A stretch of 64,000 bases of DNA from Chrysemys picta bellii (taxonomy: Eukaryota; Chordata; Testudines; Emydidae): positions 38,799,549-38,863,548 of the forward strand of contig NC_088804.1 of NCBI RefSeq assembly GCF_011386835.1, read 5' to 3'. The position numbers were made by a program, and so were the translations under genes. This document shows positions 32,390 through 45,269 of the stretch, one piece after another. The first letter of the stretch is position 1. Each line of letters begins with the position of its first letter. Under the pieces are notes generated by a model. It made no database searches and was not told the DNA's origin. It worked only from the letters and a program-made list of their open reading frames with translations.

Positions 32390-32735
32390 AAAGAGGTCAA
32401 TTAATTCAGCTGGAAATGTTATTACAAGTCAAAATTTATTGTCCCTGGGCCACATTAGCACTGGCAGAGAGGACATTAGGTTGCACCCCTACTGAATAAG
32501 CAGATAAATTAAAGACATCTGGAGAGCAGAATGAAGGGAGAGATTATTAATGCTGAAATTTAGAAGCCAAGGTCTAAGCCACGAATCCATCAGCGCCACT
32601 AGTTACGTCCAATAAATTAGGAGAGATAAGGATTGAAGGATGGTGTATTAAAGGCAACCCTCATTTCTGAGCTGGCACATGGGCTTTAAGGCATTCTTCC
32701 CCTTAGGCGTTTAACCCTATCTCTTTACAAGCCAC
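32390..32735. promoter_or_regulatory. Putative conserved non-coding element, possible enhancer
   Basis: One of the strongest AT-rich islands (about 340 bp). Motifs include GTCAATTAATTCAG (32397-32410), CAAAATTTATTGTCC, GATTATTAATGCTG and CCAATAAATTAGG. It has no internal repeat or frame and sits between GC-rich blocks. Dense homeodomain-type cores suggest a developmental enhancer. Conservation was not tested. Confidence 0.45.
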
Positions 32736-33610
32736 ACCGAACCAGCCGGCGGGTTAGAGCTACAGCGCTCAGGCCAAGGGAAGGAGGATGCTCGGGCTGC
32801 GTGGATGGGAAATGCAGGCTGCCCTGTGGAGCGACACCACACTATTACTTTCCAAAGCAGTTTGCAACACCCACTCCCAGTCCAGCCCTGACCCCTCAAC
32901 GCACTTCAGTCCTGACCAGTGACCCCCCCTGGCTACGCAAGCTCTCACCCCTACCCCGCACCCCAAGCTCTGTCGTCCCTCAAACCTCCCAGGAAGCCCT
33001 CCCCGCTAGTCCAGCCCACAGCTCCCCATCACGCTCTGCCAATGCCCGGACCCTTCCAGTAGCCCCCATTATTCCAGTCCTGCACCCGCTCACAGTCCAG
33101 CCACTGCCAACCAAGCCCGACCCACAGAGTCCCTGCTATTGCACCGAAAGCCAGGCCTGGTAAACTGGGGGTGGGGCGGTGGGGGAGGGCATGCTGTGAT
33201 GTACAAACATCAGCCAAGAACTAACCGGCTACCACCAACCTTGTGCTCCCCTATGATTTCGGCGGGATTTGAAAACAGGCCGGCAGATCTGAAAGGCTAA
33301 TGCATTAAACAGTATCACCAGCCACCCTGCAGACGGCACCTCAAGGAGGGGGAACAGTGTAATTGGGATGACCTAGTACCCAGCAAAGATAGGGAGAACG
33401 CGCAGGGCCTCATTCCCCATTCCTCCCCATGGCCAGCCGTTCCAGAACCACAGCCCTGCTTGGGCCAGTGGGGCTAGCAAAGACAGTTACAATCAGCCGT
33501 GATACTGGGGCGCCATCCAGACATCCGACTTCCCGGCAGAGGCGCTCTGCCCTGGAGCCTGCTCCCTCCTGCAGCCAACCAGAGCCACCTTTTAGGATGT
33601 GCTGCAGGAT
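32736..33610. other. GC-rich non-coding filler
   Basis: Nothing recognised. Confidence 0.45.
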
Positions 33611-33614
33611 ACAT

Positions 33615-33755
33615 CCCTGCAGCTGGGGAAAATTCAGCCCAGAGCGGGGGGAGTGACTTGCCAGAGGCTGTGCAGCGAGTCAGTGGCAGAACTAGGAATA
33701 GAAGCCAGGGCTCCTGAATCCCAGTCCAACGCCCTCCTTGCTGGCACTGCTGCAG
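33615..33755 (-). mobile_element. MIR-type CORE-SINE
   Basis: Reverse-strand MIR phrases in order: GAGTGACTTGCCAGAGGC, GCAGCGAGTCAGTGGCAGAA, GGAATAGAAGCCAGGGCTCC, then CCCAGTCCAACGCCCTCC. The tRNA-like head lies at the right end. Confidence 0.7.
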
Positions 33756-35200
33756 CCTGGATGTTTATGGGCAGTGGGCAGGGCCAGGCTGGCTCTCCTT
33801 GGTGGCCAGAAAGATATTGCTTCTGCAAAGGCTCCCAGCTAGAGTCAATGGGTCGCGCCAAGCGAAGTCTGGCCGATGCCCACAAAACTGCTCTAAAGCC
33901 GCCCCACCCTCACAGCAAGGGCCCGGCCCGCCCCCTCCCACCTCCATCATTCCAGCCGCCTGTCTATTCTCCCCAATTAAGGCTGTGGACCAGTTCCTGG
34001 GCCTTTCAGACTGCCCGGGGACAGAGCGTCTGCGCCCTTCACCCCCACCCTCCCGATTCCAACCTCCTTAACTCATTACCGGCCTGGGGTCAAGTTGGCG
34101 GAGTAGGTCGTTCAGGGACTCATAAACATGCCATGGACATCCCTAACGATCAGCCTGGACAGAGCCCATCTGGGCCCTGACCTCTGCTCCCCTGCAGTCA
34201 TGGCAACATACAGGCCACGTAACAGGGGCTGGGGCTCCCGCGGCTGTCCCAAAAGGATTATTCACTTCTTCCTCGTCTGGGATTGGCTGAGGGGGGAGCT
34301 TTATTTGGAGACATGGGGGGGGGCCGCGTGTGCTAGGTCTTGCGCACCCCGCGGTCGCCCGCCCCGCGTAGCTCTGCCGTCGCAGGTGCCAGCTCAATAT
34401 TGATTTAACAGGAGTCGGGCGCTACAAAACCAGATTAGGAGCGCAGCAGGCAGGCGCTGATTGTCTAGCGGGCAGTGGGAGGAAGGCAGGTTGGAGCCCC
34501 TCAAGCAGTGGGGTGCCTGGGAGTCCCACCACCAGTCTGTGCCCACCAGACCACAGGTAAGGATGAGAGCAGGTAGTCTATAGGGAGGCCCTGGCAAAGG
34601 GGGTGGATTAGCTGAAACCCCCCAACATTCCTCGACATCAAGTGATGCCCCCACCCTCTGCATCACTTGCACTGAACAGCCCTCCCCCCCCACCGACCTG
34701 CCGTACTGACCCAAATAGATTCCCTGCCCCTCCCCCCGTGCTAACCAGTGCTCCATGGGGCCGGCGGCCCCTACAGCTGGGGTGCGGGATGGTTCATTTC
34801 CAGATGAGAGGGGTGCTGCTGGGAGCTGGGAATGAGCGACATCCCCTCCCCGTCGGCGCAGGAGCCAGAGGGCGGTATGCTACGTGGCAGGAGGCAATAG
34901 CTATTAAAAACTCACCGGGGTTCTTTCCTCCCCATCCCGCTGCTCGCTGTCGCTAATCCAGAGGGCTGGGTTCCCGAGGCTCCTTCACCCCATGACTGAT
35001 GACAGGGGATCGCTCGCACTCCCATCCGGGCAACAGCACAGCCCGGGGCGGTGGGTTGAGCCTCGGGCTCACGCAGGCAGCTGGGAGTCAGGGCCTTGGG
35101 CCAGCCTGGCAGAGCGTGACTTCCAGAGCGGCCAAGAGCTCCCAGCTCTAGCCAAAGTTAGCAGGAGCCAAGGACACTCAGCAAGTCTGGGAGTTGGTCC
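33756..35200. other. GC-rich non-coding filler with CpG-rich spot
   Basis: CpGs cluster at about 34310-34390 (CCGCGTG, CCCGCGGTCGCCCGCCCCGCG). A donor-like CAGGTAAGG occurs at 34554-34562 without a supported exon. No gene was recognised. Confidence 0.45.
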
Positions 35201-35204
35201 CTTC

Positions 35205-35330
35205 AGCTCGCTCTGTGCCTCGGTTTCCCCATTTGTGAAATGGGGCGAATTACACTCAGCTACCTCGTGGAGAAGAGGCTAAACTGATCAATCTCTGGGA
35301 TGTGCTTTGAACTGAGCTGGGAGGGCCGGG
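35205..35330 (+). repeat. MIR-type SINE, 3' half
   Basis: TGTGCCTCGGTTTCCCCATT, TGTGAAATGGGGCGAATTAC, and a tail with GATGTGCTTTGAACTG match the 3' half of MIR (tgcctcagtttccccatctgtaaaatgggg ... tgctttgag). Confidence 0.7.
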
Positions 35331-36890
35331 GAGAAAGCAGCTTGAAGCAGAAAGGGGAGTTCTTGCTGTACAGCCAGGGCAGTGAGGGAGCTGCCCAACT
35401 CCCCCTAGCTTGGGCTCCTGGAAGGGGCCAGAGACATGCAGAGAATTACTGTTCTAATGTGTCCTGACAGACGGACAGACAGACAATCCTCCCTCCCCCA
35501 TCCTTCAGTCTCCTTAACAGTAAGAATGGGAGGGGACACCCCCTTACTCAGGCCTTAGGGAAGCGTTGCATTTGCTCGTCACCCCCAGACCAAACTCAGC
35601 TCATCAGTGTCATGAGCTGCCAATTCTCACATTCTCTAAAGGACACTCAAAGGCCTGGGTCTTGGGGGAGGCAGTGGCAGGCATAATCCTGCGCAGAGGC
35701 TCCGGTACCTGCAGCACAGCCGTGCAGGGGGGTCTCTGGTACCAGCCGGCTTTGCCCTTGCTTAACCTCTGCCTCAGCAAAGTGAGTGAGACCACCCCGA
35801 TCTCCCCCTCTGGCCTCCACCAGCCAGCGGCCCTGGGGCCAGCCCAGAACAGCCCCGGAGGCAGAAGCACCAGGTGCATTTACAGCCCCGGAAATCGCCA
35901 CGCAGAGGGCGAGCCCCGGGAAGGAGCTTGCGCCCAAGACCGAGTGTGTCTGCTCCTCTCCTGAGCCGTGCTGGGAATCGGAGTAGGGAATGGAACCAGA
36001 GTGGGAGGGGAGGAGAGGGAGGGAGGGAGGGACCAGCACGCGGCCTGGCACAGGCTGGGGCTATGATGAGCCATTATTAAAGCCCAGCTCCTCGCTCTGC
36101 CTGCTTCTGCAAATCGCCCCTGGATACCGAGCTGGGCGCTGTTTGGCTCGCTCCCAGGGGCTGGCTAACAACACGCTGGTGGTGTCTGGAGGGAGAGGAG
36201 AAGACTGCAGTATCTTGTGCCTCTAATGAAGATTCCCACCCCCAGGCGGCCCCCACTGATTTTAAAGCGACAGGGCTGGGGCTGGTGGGAACGAACGCCA
36301 AACGAATGCACCAGGCCCCTGGGGAGATCCAAGCCCCCATGCCTGTCATTGGTAAGACAACCCTGCTTGGGGCAGCACACACCAGTCCCGTGGCTAGCAC
36401 AGGGTTTGCTCCACTGGCTGGGTATGCACTATCTGGGCATGCAGAATTCGAGGCTGGCTAGAAAATAAATATGGCCCTGGGAGTTTCAGCAGAGGCGAAA
36501 CCCGGAGCTCGCTCTGTATTAAAGCACTCCAAGGCTGGCGCTCTTCTCCAGTAGGGAGGGACAGTCCGATTCCAAGGGGAGAGACCTCGAGGCCGAGGGG
36601 CAGTGAGGATAAAGCCTGTGCAGGACCCTCCAGGGACAGCGGGGGCAAAGCTGGCATGGCTGTGCTGTGCCCCTTCTGGGTATCAACAGAGGACCAGACA
36701 TGTTCATATATGGCTTCCTAGGGCTAAGGCTACAAGCCCATCCCCTAGATACAGCTCCCCAGCCGTCCAGGGACAGCCCTCCATTCCCCTGTATACGGCT
36801 CCCAGGGGCCTCGCCCTGCTGTCTGCCATTTCCCTGCCCCTAGGATCCGACCCACCAAGGTGGATGCAAAGTTCCCCAAGCCCCAGCAGA
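35331..36890. other. GC-rich non-coding filler
   Basis: Contains a GA/GGGA-rich run near 36000-36030 and a short GACAGACAGACA run near 35469-35483. No exon or other repeat was recognised. Confidence 0.5.
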
Positions 36891-36894
36891 GGAG

Positions 36895-37230
36895 GGAGCG
36901 GGTCTGGGCAGGACAAGACCCGAGTGGGCTCCGGACAGAACATCAGTCGCAGACGCCGCGGGACACCCAGTGAGCCTCTCGCTCGGGAAGTGGGCGACAG
37001 GGACAGCGCAGCTCACCCTGAGCTGGAACCGATCGGCACGGGCAGCAGGACAGACTGCCAGACCAGCTCCCTGCTCCCTTCGTTCCCAGCCCGACGCCTG
37101 CTCCCCTGCCAGCCTCCGCGGAGCCCGGGATCGCTGCCCACCCCGGCCTCAGCTCCCCGCTATCTGAACAGCCTGCTCCACGGCTCCATCTGCTGATCCG
37201 CTCCCGGAGAGGCAACGTCGGAGCCAGAGG
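36895..37230. other. Moderately CpG-rich segment
   Basis: CpGs recur evenly here (GACGCCGCGGG, CTCGCTCGGG, CCGATCGGCACG, CTCCGCGGAGCCCGG), more than in the flanks. Open frames on both strands cover it but match nothing known. It could be a weak CpG island. No TATA box, exon or donor supports a promoter call. Confidence 0.3.
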
Positions 37231-40035
37231 AGCTTAATCGGTGCCTCTAGCCTGCATTGGAGGGCAAAGGCTCCGCATGGCCTGCCGTGCCCTCTGCCTG
37301 GTAACCGATGGCAGCCAGAACAAGGAGGCAGCTATGCTCATTTCACTTGTCACACAGCAGGTTTCTGGTCATAGGGATGAGCGCGCACGGCTATTTCTTT
37401 CCCACTGGATTCCCCACTGCTGCTGGCGTCTGGCCCGATCCCTCTCCTCCCCCGGCCCCTCTGTGCCCAGGGCAGAGAGAGCAGCACGACGATGGTGCGA
37501 GATCGGCTGCTCCCCCGTTCTGACAGGGTTGCACTGACCCCTCAGCTCCGGCCAATGGAGCCGCATGGGGACCCGAACTCTCTGCCCCCGGGGCTAAGGG
37601 ACACTGCACTAGCAGCCAGGAGGACAGCTGGCAATCTCCCCCGGGAGACCCAATCCTCTGCCGCAGGCTACAAATTGCTCCCCTGGACTTACTGGGGGTT
37701 ACTCAGCCTGTGTGATGGGTGAACAGGGCCCATAACCCCTCCTGTACAAGGCCTGAGGCCACTAGAACAGGAATTGCCCCAACTGAGCTTTATCCCACAC
37801 CCGCGGCGCAGGGCACGGACCCCACAGCGGGGGCAGTGGGATGGGCGCACGTGTCACTGCCTGATGCAGTGAGAACCCAAACCCACTGGTGGCCCAGAGG
37901 TGACGCCCAATGGGGAAGCGCAGAACCAATGGCTCGCTCCATACTCCTGGGAGGAGGTGGAGCACGAGTGGAGATGGGAGGCCGGACCCATCCCTAGGCA
38001 GGGTGGGGAGCAGAGTCTGTTGCTCGCTCAGAGCTCTTTCTGGGGCTGGCCAGGAGTAGGTGTGCAGTCACACCAGGGGGCTGGCCCAGCCCCAGGGTTT
38101 AACAAGCATTGCTGCAGCCGGGCCTTGCCCGAAGCCGTACCTCCACCTGGAGCACCTCACTGCACATGGGGCCCCACGGCGGGCCAGGCCGCTGGGCCTC
38201 TCCTCCAGCCACCAGCTCCCTCCTCTCATCCAGCCAACCCGCTGAGACACAAACAACGGCTCCAAACACCAACAACCAGCAAGTCAAAGCGACACCTTGG
38301 CGTTAGCCCAGGCAAGTCCCGCGAGTAGCTTCAAGAAAAACCAGTGGCTGCTTCCTCCAGGGGGACTGCTCAGAAATTACTCGTGCTCATGTTATTAACT
38401 AGCTACACGGGGAAAACGGCAGCCTGGAATCTGGGGGAGCCGGGCATGGGGGCAGCTCAGAGAGAGGGCAGGAGAGGGACCCCGGTTCCCCCCAGCACCA
38501 TCTCCCAGCTCGCGGAGGCATGTCTGTGGGACAGCCCGGTCAGCCGACTGCCAAGAGAGAAAGAGAAGGAAGCAGCGTCTCCTGGTCCCTCAGAGACACT
38601 AACCACAGACTTTGACATCACCGCAGCTGGACAAGGGACGACTGATTTCCCTGCCACAAAGAGACACCGCTAGCCACAGCGCCAGGGCCCCACCCGCCGG
38701 CAGCGCCACACCTTATCTGAGCCTTTCCCACCAGGGCTCCCCAGACAGAAAGGCTGCGGGGCTTGGCACCCTTTTGGATGCCCTAGTCCCTGGCTTGCTT
38801 GCTCTGAATTGCCCTGGCGGTGACACACTGTATGGCAGCCTGGGCCTTTATGTGCCACCACTGCACTCTCGGGCTCCTGGGGAGTTGTGTGTGGGCTGAA
38901 GCAGGGCCATGCCAGGCAGAGGCCGACTCTGCCATGGGGCGGCCAATAAACCCTTCCCTCCACTGTCACGGCTAAGCCATTACAGCCTGCCGGCACTCCC
39001 GCACCCGACCCTGACCCACGCTCCCCCCAGGTCACACAGGAGGGGCTGGGCCGGGGATCCTCAACGCTCAGCCTGAACATAACCAAACGTGACCGAAGCT
39101 TCTCCTGAAGCAGCTGCAAAAGGCTGGGCTACGAGCACTGCACAGCGTCCCCCAAGAGCTGCCGGCACACAGGTGGCAGGAGACCAAACCTGTCCATTCC
39201 TGAGAGCTCCTGCCTTGGCCGGCGGCTGCATTTGCTTTGCTTTCGCCAGGCCACACTGAGACATCTGGGCGCAAGCTCTGAGCCTCCGGCTGCCAGGAAC
39301 CAGAGTGAAGGGCAACGAGGGGGCTGCATCTGACATGGGCAATCGGAGGTGGGTGGCCGGGGCTGAGAATCTGGGTCAGTCCAGGAGAGCGCCTTGCCAA
39401 GGCCAGCACAGACCAGGACTCGGGTCCCACAACGATCGGGGGAGGGGGCAGCGGGAGACCTAACCTCGGCTTGTACAGTGCTGGGCCACCTTGTGGCACG
39501 ACTTGCAAGCTGCTGCCCCCACGCCCCTGAAACGAGGAGCAATCTAGTTGCCCGTAGCTACCAGCAACTCTCCCATCCACCCCAGGCTTTGAAGAGCATG
39601 TGGCTTTCTGATTTATAATGACCATCAGTCACCGTGCAGCCACCAGGAGACACCAGCCCACGCTGGGCTGGGGGTAGAGGGCTCTCCTCCCCCTGTTCTA
39701 ATGGGGCTCACGCCCCGCCACTCAGGGCTCTGGTAACACCATAATCTCCTTGGTGGCAAGCACCCTTCTGCCAAGCCATGTTGCGTCTGCCTCTGAGTCC
39801 CCCCTTGGCCCCGGGGCCATCGAGTTCCTGATCTGACATCTGATGGCTGATCTCGGGCGCATCTCCTCCAGCTCCCGAAGAAGGGCAGTGGCAGCTGGGC
39901 GACCAATACGACGTCTTGCTTTCATTGTTATTGCGCGGGCATGGAGGACGGTGCAGGGAGGGAGAGAGAAACGACCCAGTCACTCCGGCAGGAGGAGAGC
40001 TTACAGGGCTGCACGCTGGGGATGTGCCTCCCGCC
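37231..40035. other. GC-rich non-coding filler
   Basis: Nothing recognised apart from overlapping short frames on both strands. Confidence 0.5.
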
Positions 40036-40039
40036 CAGG

Positions 40040-40160
40040 GCCGCCTCACAGCAAATTTTAAGCAGCCTAATCTGGCAGCTGACAGATTTAGGATTTGTTT
40101 AAGCGCTTTTCACCCGCTGGACTTTAATCATCACATTTCCGTGACCTCCGCAAAAGCGCC
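40040..40160. promoter_or_regulatory. Putative conserved non-coding element
   Basis: AT-richer 120-bp island with GCAAATTTTAAGCAGCC, CTGACAGATTTAGG and CTTTAATCATCAC. No frame or repeat. Inference only. Confidence 0.33.
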
Positions 40161-41570
40161 TCCCCCCGAGCTGTCCACAGTCAAACCGTATTCCTGCAGC
40201 AAGCCGGTTCGGGGACCTGACGGGAGCCCTCCAAACAAGGACCTGAAACACCAGCCCCGCTTGCCATGCGGAGGGTCTGTCCTGCCGCTGATGGTGCAGT
40301 GTGTGTGTGTGGTGGGGGACACTGGTCTGGTACTCTAGTGTTCAAAAGCCAGCACGCCCATGCGCAATCAAGCCAGGCTTTCTGCTCCATCGCTGCCCAC
40401 AGAGCAAGGCTCAGCCTCCTGCCTGGGAGTAGCTGTCAAATCACTTTGCACAGAAACCCTTTTTCAGAGGCCCATGGCGCCCGCTCAAACGCCTTGGCCC
40501 TGTTTTCACAGTACTCCCTCATCCTGCAGCACCCCCCACCCCCTGCACACTGCTGGGCGCTCTCTGGGGGACACCGCTCTGCGCCACAATCCCATCCAAT
40601 TACTTTCCGAGCAAGGTCCTAACACCAGCTTAACGGCACATCCCACGCCAGGGCTGTGCCAGGCTCGCGGCCCGGGCTGAGGCTTCGCGGTAAGAGGGGA
40701 AGCAGATCTAGGCTGCACGCTCCATAGCCCTCTCACCTTCCCTCGCCCCCTCCCTCCCGGCACAGCCCGTCAGCACTGCCCCTGCATGTCGCTCTCCCTC
40801 CCGCCCCGGGGACAGGGGCTGGCTCCAGAAGAGAGAGCAGCTCCCTGGGTTGGACGCTCAAAGTTTTCCCGGGGGGGCTTTTTCCACCCAGGATTCTCCC
40901 ATCCTCCGCAGCATCTCCCAACACTCCCACTCCAGGGGCGGAGGAGGGACAGTGGCCAGGCGAGCCTGCGGGGGAGGGCTCCTGGCTTCTCTGTCAGATC
41001 CAGCGCCTGGCCCCCCCGGCTGGCATAACAGAGCAAACCTGAGAGTCCCTGAGTGTGCAAGGGGGAGCGAGTGTGCTCCAGGGGGAGGGGGGAAAGGGGG
41101 TGAGTTGATTCAGCCATTCTGGGCCTTTTACTGCTCTCCAGTACACTGATGTAAATCCAGGGTAACCCCGCTGGGCTCACAGGAGAGGCCCTGGGCCAGG
41201 AGCCAGGGCACGTCTGACCTGGTGTTTCCAGCTCCTCTTGCCAGGCACTCAAGGGAAGTAAATATTTGCACTTACTCAGACTCTGGAGCAAGGATGACCA
41301 GGTCTTCATCTCCAGCATAGTGCCCCAGCCCTGGGCAGCAGGACCCCAGTGGGTCTAAGACGCAATCCTCAGCATGGCTAGTCCGGCTCCCCCCTTCACC
41401 CTCGCGAACAGGGCCACTCACAGCGCCTACGTCCTCGCCTCCCGCTGGAGTTTACCGTCCCAGCCCCGGGGTCAGCGGAGCCGGGGAGCGAGGGTGGGCT
41501 CACGGTGCCTGCGTGAACTGGGAGCAGCTGCTCTCTTGTGCTGTGGGATCCGTGTGGCAGACGGCGCGCC
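40161..41570. other. GC-rich filler with a repeat fragment
   Basis: At about 41138-41225, CACTGATGTAAATCCAGGGT and the downstream CTGGGCC belong to the (gg)TGTAAATC inverted-repeat family seen at 12768. The rest shows no exon or repeat. Confidence 0.45.
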
Positions 41571-41574
41571 AGCC

Positions 41575-41870
41575 GAGGGAGATAGCAACCATTTTATTCC
41601 CTTTTAACTCTGCCTGCCTTACTCCGTCTCTCCCTCTGTTCCAGGGCTCGTCCTGAGCTAACGGAGCTTTCCTCCCCCCCTCTCCTCCCACTCCCTTGCA
41701 CTTGATAGCAGGCTTGTCAAGACTGCTGAGTTGCTGCTGACCTCTCACCCGCAGCTGCTAATTAAGGTTCCACAGTGACAGTTCAAGTGCCTTGCCTCAA
41801 GTTTGCAGCACCAAAGCGTCTAATTGGAGCCGCTTTTTATTTCTCAATAGCAGCCGCTCCGGGTTTGGGG
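41575..41870. promoter_or_regulatory. Putative conserved non-coding element, possible enhancer
   Basis: Two AT-richer cores: CATTTTATTCCCTTTTAAC near 41591, and CTAATTAAG (41758-41766) with GTCTAATTGGAGCC and CTTTTTATTTCTC to the right. A GC-richer bridge lies between. No frame or repeat. It ends at a T/C-rich run (about 41870-41893). Confidence 0.4.
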
Positions 41871-43480
41871 TTTTTTTTTGTTTTTTTCCCCCCGCCAGAC
41901 CCGAGCAACAGTGCTTCTGGCTTTTGTGTTCACTACTGGGGGAGGAAATTGGGAATAAGAGAGGGGCAGAAAGGCAGACCCTGCTCCTCCCCCCGCAGCC
42001 GTCCACCTAGCCTGCCAACTGCAGCCCTCCTCCTCTGCCCCCATCCCGTGGGACGGCTTGACCCCACGCTCCCGCCGCTTGCCGTTTGCCTAGGCCCCGC
42101 TGCTGCCCTCCGAGGCCGGGTGATGGGAGAGGCCCAAGGGCTGGTGCGACGGGGCCACCCCTCGCGCTGCATCCTGAGGTTGGCGTGGAGCAGCAGGAGG
42201 CAGGTCCCTACGGTCACACCTTCCCGGGGCAACGCCGCCACGTTATTTACACCCCATGTTAGGTGCCGGCTGGACCCCGGCAAGCCCCGTGGGAGGGCTG
42301 GTGTGGGAAAGCATCAGGAGAGAGGAGGCAGAGAGGGGAGAGACGGGACAGAGACCGAGGGGAAATAAAAAGGAGGGATAAAGGGTAAGATTTAAAAATA
42401 AAGGGATGGAGAGAGACAGGCAGTGAGGGGTCATGGGCACTGGACAGCATCAGGTGTCCAGGCAGCGCCTAGCAGGATGGGGCCCGCTCTGCTCTGCCAT
42501 AAGGCAGTAATCATCCCAGTGAGGGAGGAAGGGGAGTTCTTGGGTGCCCAGAGTCACGGCAAAGGGCAAGAGTGCAATACACGCCCTGGGAATGCTTCAG
42601 CAAAGAATTAGAAGGTTTTTTCCAGTGGCAGATTCTCAAAGTCCGGTTCCCTCAGCCAGTCACATGCGCCTAAGCGATGGGTAGAAATAAACCACCGGTG
42701 GACTCGCAAAGACCATGACCAGCCTCCCAGATGAACCCCAGACAACCCCTTTGCACTGTTCGTCTGAGTCTATGTTTGAAAATAAAATCCTTGCCGTGCG
42801 ACACCCCACGTCATTAATAACAGCTCAGCACCTTGGCTTTGTTCAAGTGTTTGCTGCGCAGCCCGACAGCTAAATCCTACAGGCTTTTCCTCTGCCTTCC
42901 GGAGCGGGACTGAGCGGGAGCCTGAAATGCCACACAACACTGGGGGACAGTGGGCTCAGGGGCGGGACGGCTCTTGGGGCCAGCAGTGGGATACGCAGCC
43001 TTTCCCCACCACCTTCTCTAATCATCTGCTTCGCGGCCATCCCCAAAGGAGGAGCAACTGGTGTTGGTTAGCCCGACTGCTGGCAAACGGGCAGGGAGGG
43101 CAGGCACTGAACAAAGCCACGTGCCAGGAGCAAGCTCCCACTGGCACAAAATGCAGCGACTCGGGTCTCCAGGAACACACAGCTCTGGTGCCCTGCCCTC
43201 TGCACTGACTTCCCACTGGCCAGTTCAAGGGCTCTGCCGGTTATTCCGACCCTCCATGAGACCAGCACAGAGGGACAACTACTCATAGGAAAAACCACCA
43301 TCCGGGCTGGGGAGGAGGAGAGTGATTGTTACACTCTGGAGGCACCTGGATACCAGCTGGGTGGGTGGGTGGACGGACAGACAGGAGACCAGGCTGTGAA
43401 GACTGAACACCCCCTCTCACTGCCCCTGTTCTGGCGGATCCATGGCTGGCTTCGGTCCCCGGGGTTGTCAGTCTGGTGCC
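41871..43480. other. Non-coding filler, no gene recognised
   Basis: Starts with a T9/C-rich low-complexity run. No exon or repeat family was recognised. Confidence 0.5.
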
Positions 43481-43484
43481 TTTC

Positions 43485-43800
43485 ACTAGCACTAAATTCT
43501 AACAAAGACAAATCTATCAGGGTTAATATCTGCGAGAACCTGCTTTGGCAAAACTCCTGCGGCCCATCGATCAGCCCTTTGGCGAAATCGGCAGCTCCAT
43601 CACTTCTAGGACTCAATACTGTTAATTTCCCAGACAGCAGGATCTGAGCCGAGCTGGATACGACATGTGAACAAAAATCATTGGAAGCTCTGAACAGATA
43701 ACGCAGCAATTCATAAAAAGGCCGTCAAGTCAGCAGTAAAGAGCCCTTCCTATTAGCCAGGGTGATTAGGGCAGGGAAGAGGAGCTGAATATTTCATCCT
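43485..43800. promoter_or_regulatory. Putative conserved non-coding element, possible enhancer
   Basis: About 300 bp of balanced-composition unique sequence with CTAGCACTAAATTC, GGGTTAATATCTGC, CTGTTAATTTCCC, AGATAA (43696-43701, GATA core) and GCAATTCATAAAAAGG. A 92-codon frame crosses part of it but resembles nothing known. Regulatory role inferred. Confidence 0.42.
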
Positions 43801-43967
43801 GCAGTGTCATTAACCAACTGGGAAGCAGTGTGTGGCTGGCCCTGGGTTCTAGGACTCTGAAGAAAAACCATGCCAATCTGGGCATTACAAAAAGACATGA
43901 CGAGAACACACCTCCCCATGTTGCAGTGTGGTCAGGGAGTCTCAGAACCATCTCCCTGGGAAGGTCT

Positions 43968-44140
43968 GTGCCATGGTCTAGTGGGCAGGATATTGAACTG
44001 GGAGCCAGGACACCTGGGTCCTACTCCTAGCTCTGCCTGTGACCTTGGGGAAGTCAATTCCCCTGTTTCCTCTGCCCTCCTTTGTCTGCTCATCTCTTTA
44101 GACTGCAAGCTCTCCAGGGCAGCGATTGTCTCTCTCTGCG
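43968..44140 (+). mobile_element. MIR-type SINE joined to a GCAAGCTCTCCAGGGCAG tail
   Basis: The head CATGGTCTAGTGGGCAGGAT, GGGAGCCAGGACACCTGGGT (B-box area), GTGACCTTGGGGAAGTCAAT and CCCCTGTTTCCTC are followed at 44102-44135 by GACTGCAAGCTCTCCAGGGC. The same tail phrase occurs reversed at 62520-62620, so both are copies of one family with this 3' region. Confidence 0.7.
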
Positions 44141-45265
44141 AATGGACAGACCTAGCAGCACGATTTCACCAGGGGCCTGCAGGTGTTACAACAACACAAA
44201 CACATCACCACCACCGCAGGTCTTTAGCTCTGACTAACCTACGTGAGAGTCCATCGATTCTCACAGAACCCACCCCATGTGGCTAAGGTAGAGGGATGGG
44301 CACTGTGCTCCCTGGGAGATGGCAGCCATACAGCCCCTGAGGGCAGATACACAGCAACCCAGGGAGCGGTAGTAGGCCGTGGAGCCTTTCACCTCTAGAT
44401 CAGGTCTCCTGTGGACTACAGCCTTTGCCATCTGCTGCCTGTCTGCGGGCCTGAGAGAGGCAAGTTGGCAGGGTCCATGCAGGGGACAGCTAGGACCCAT
44501 GCTGCCAGCATCAACAAAACAACCCAGGTGGGAACAGGTGAGAGCAGGAAGTCCCCCCTCCCTGCTGGAGTGCGCCACATGGGTTTGACCCTACTCTACC
44601 GACAGGGTAAACTAAAGCGTCAATGCCATCCTGGGAGGTTGGGGTCTAGTAGTCCCACCCCAGGTCTCATTGGGATCATGGCCCCTCCTTCCTTCAGAGG
44701 GAACTCATTCAGGATAATGCTGCACCCAGCCCCCTGTGTGAGTAAAGCCACCTGTCCCCACGCTGCCCATCTCTGCCACGGGTGCTTTATTCCCGGGGGT
44801 GGCTGAAGGATGGCCCAGAATGGCCCGAGACAGCCGCAGCTTCTGCCCTTGCTGCACCTCGAGGCGAGTTGCAGAGAGAAGGGCGGTTGGAGTGGAGGTG
44901 GAGTGGGAGGTCTCCCCTGTCTGCCAGAGCCCCGAGGGGGACTGCTAGCATCCGCTACATCAGCGGGGCAAGAGGAGACGTGGCACTGCACGACCGAGCA
45001 GCCGATTGATCTGAGCCCTGGGGAGGCCGGGCACCCAGCCCACCTGCAGTGGGGCTGGTCCCCCAGGATGCACTGAGAAAAGGCATCTCAATCGCCGCAG
45101 AGGCTGCAGGCTCCATGGCAATCTACGCACTGGGTTTGCACACAACGCCAGGGCCAAGGGGCGGCACACGGGGCTGCAATACGGAGCAGCCCGCACAAGA
45201 GAAGCGGCCAGGCCCGTAGCTAGAGAGAGGCTTAACCTAACGATCTGAGCACAGACCCCAGGGGC
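44141..45265. other. GC-rich non-coding filler
   Basis: Nothing recognised. Confidence 0.5.
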
Positions 45266-45269
45266 AGGA

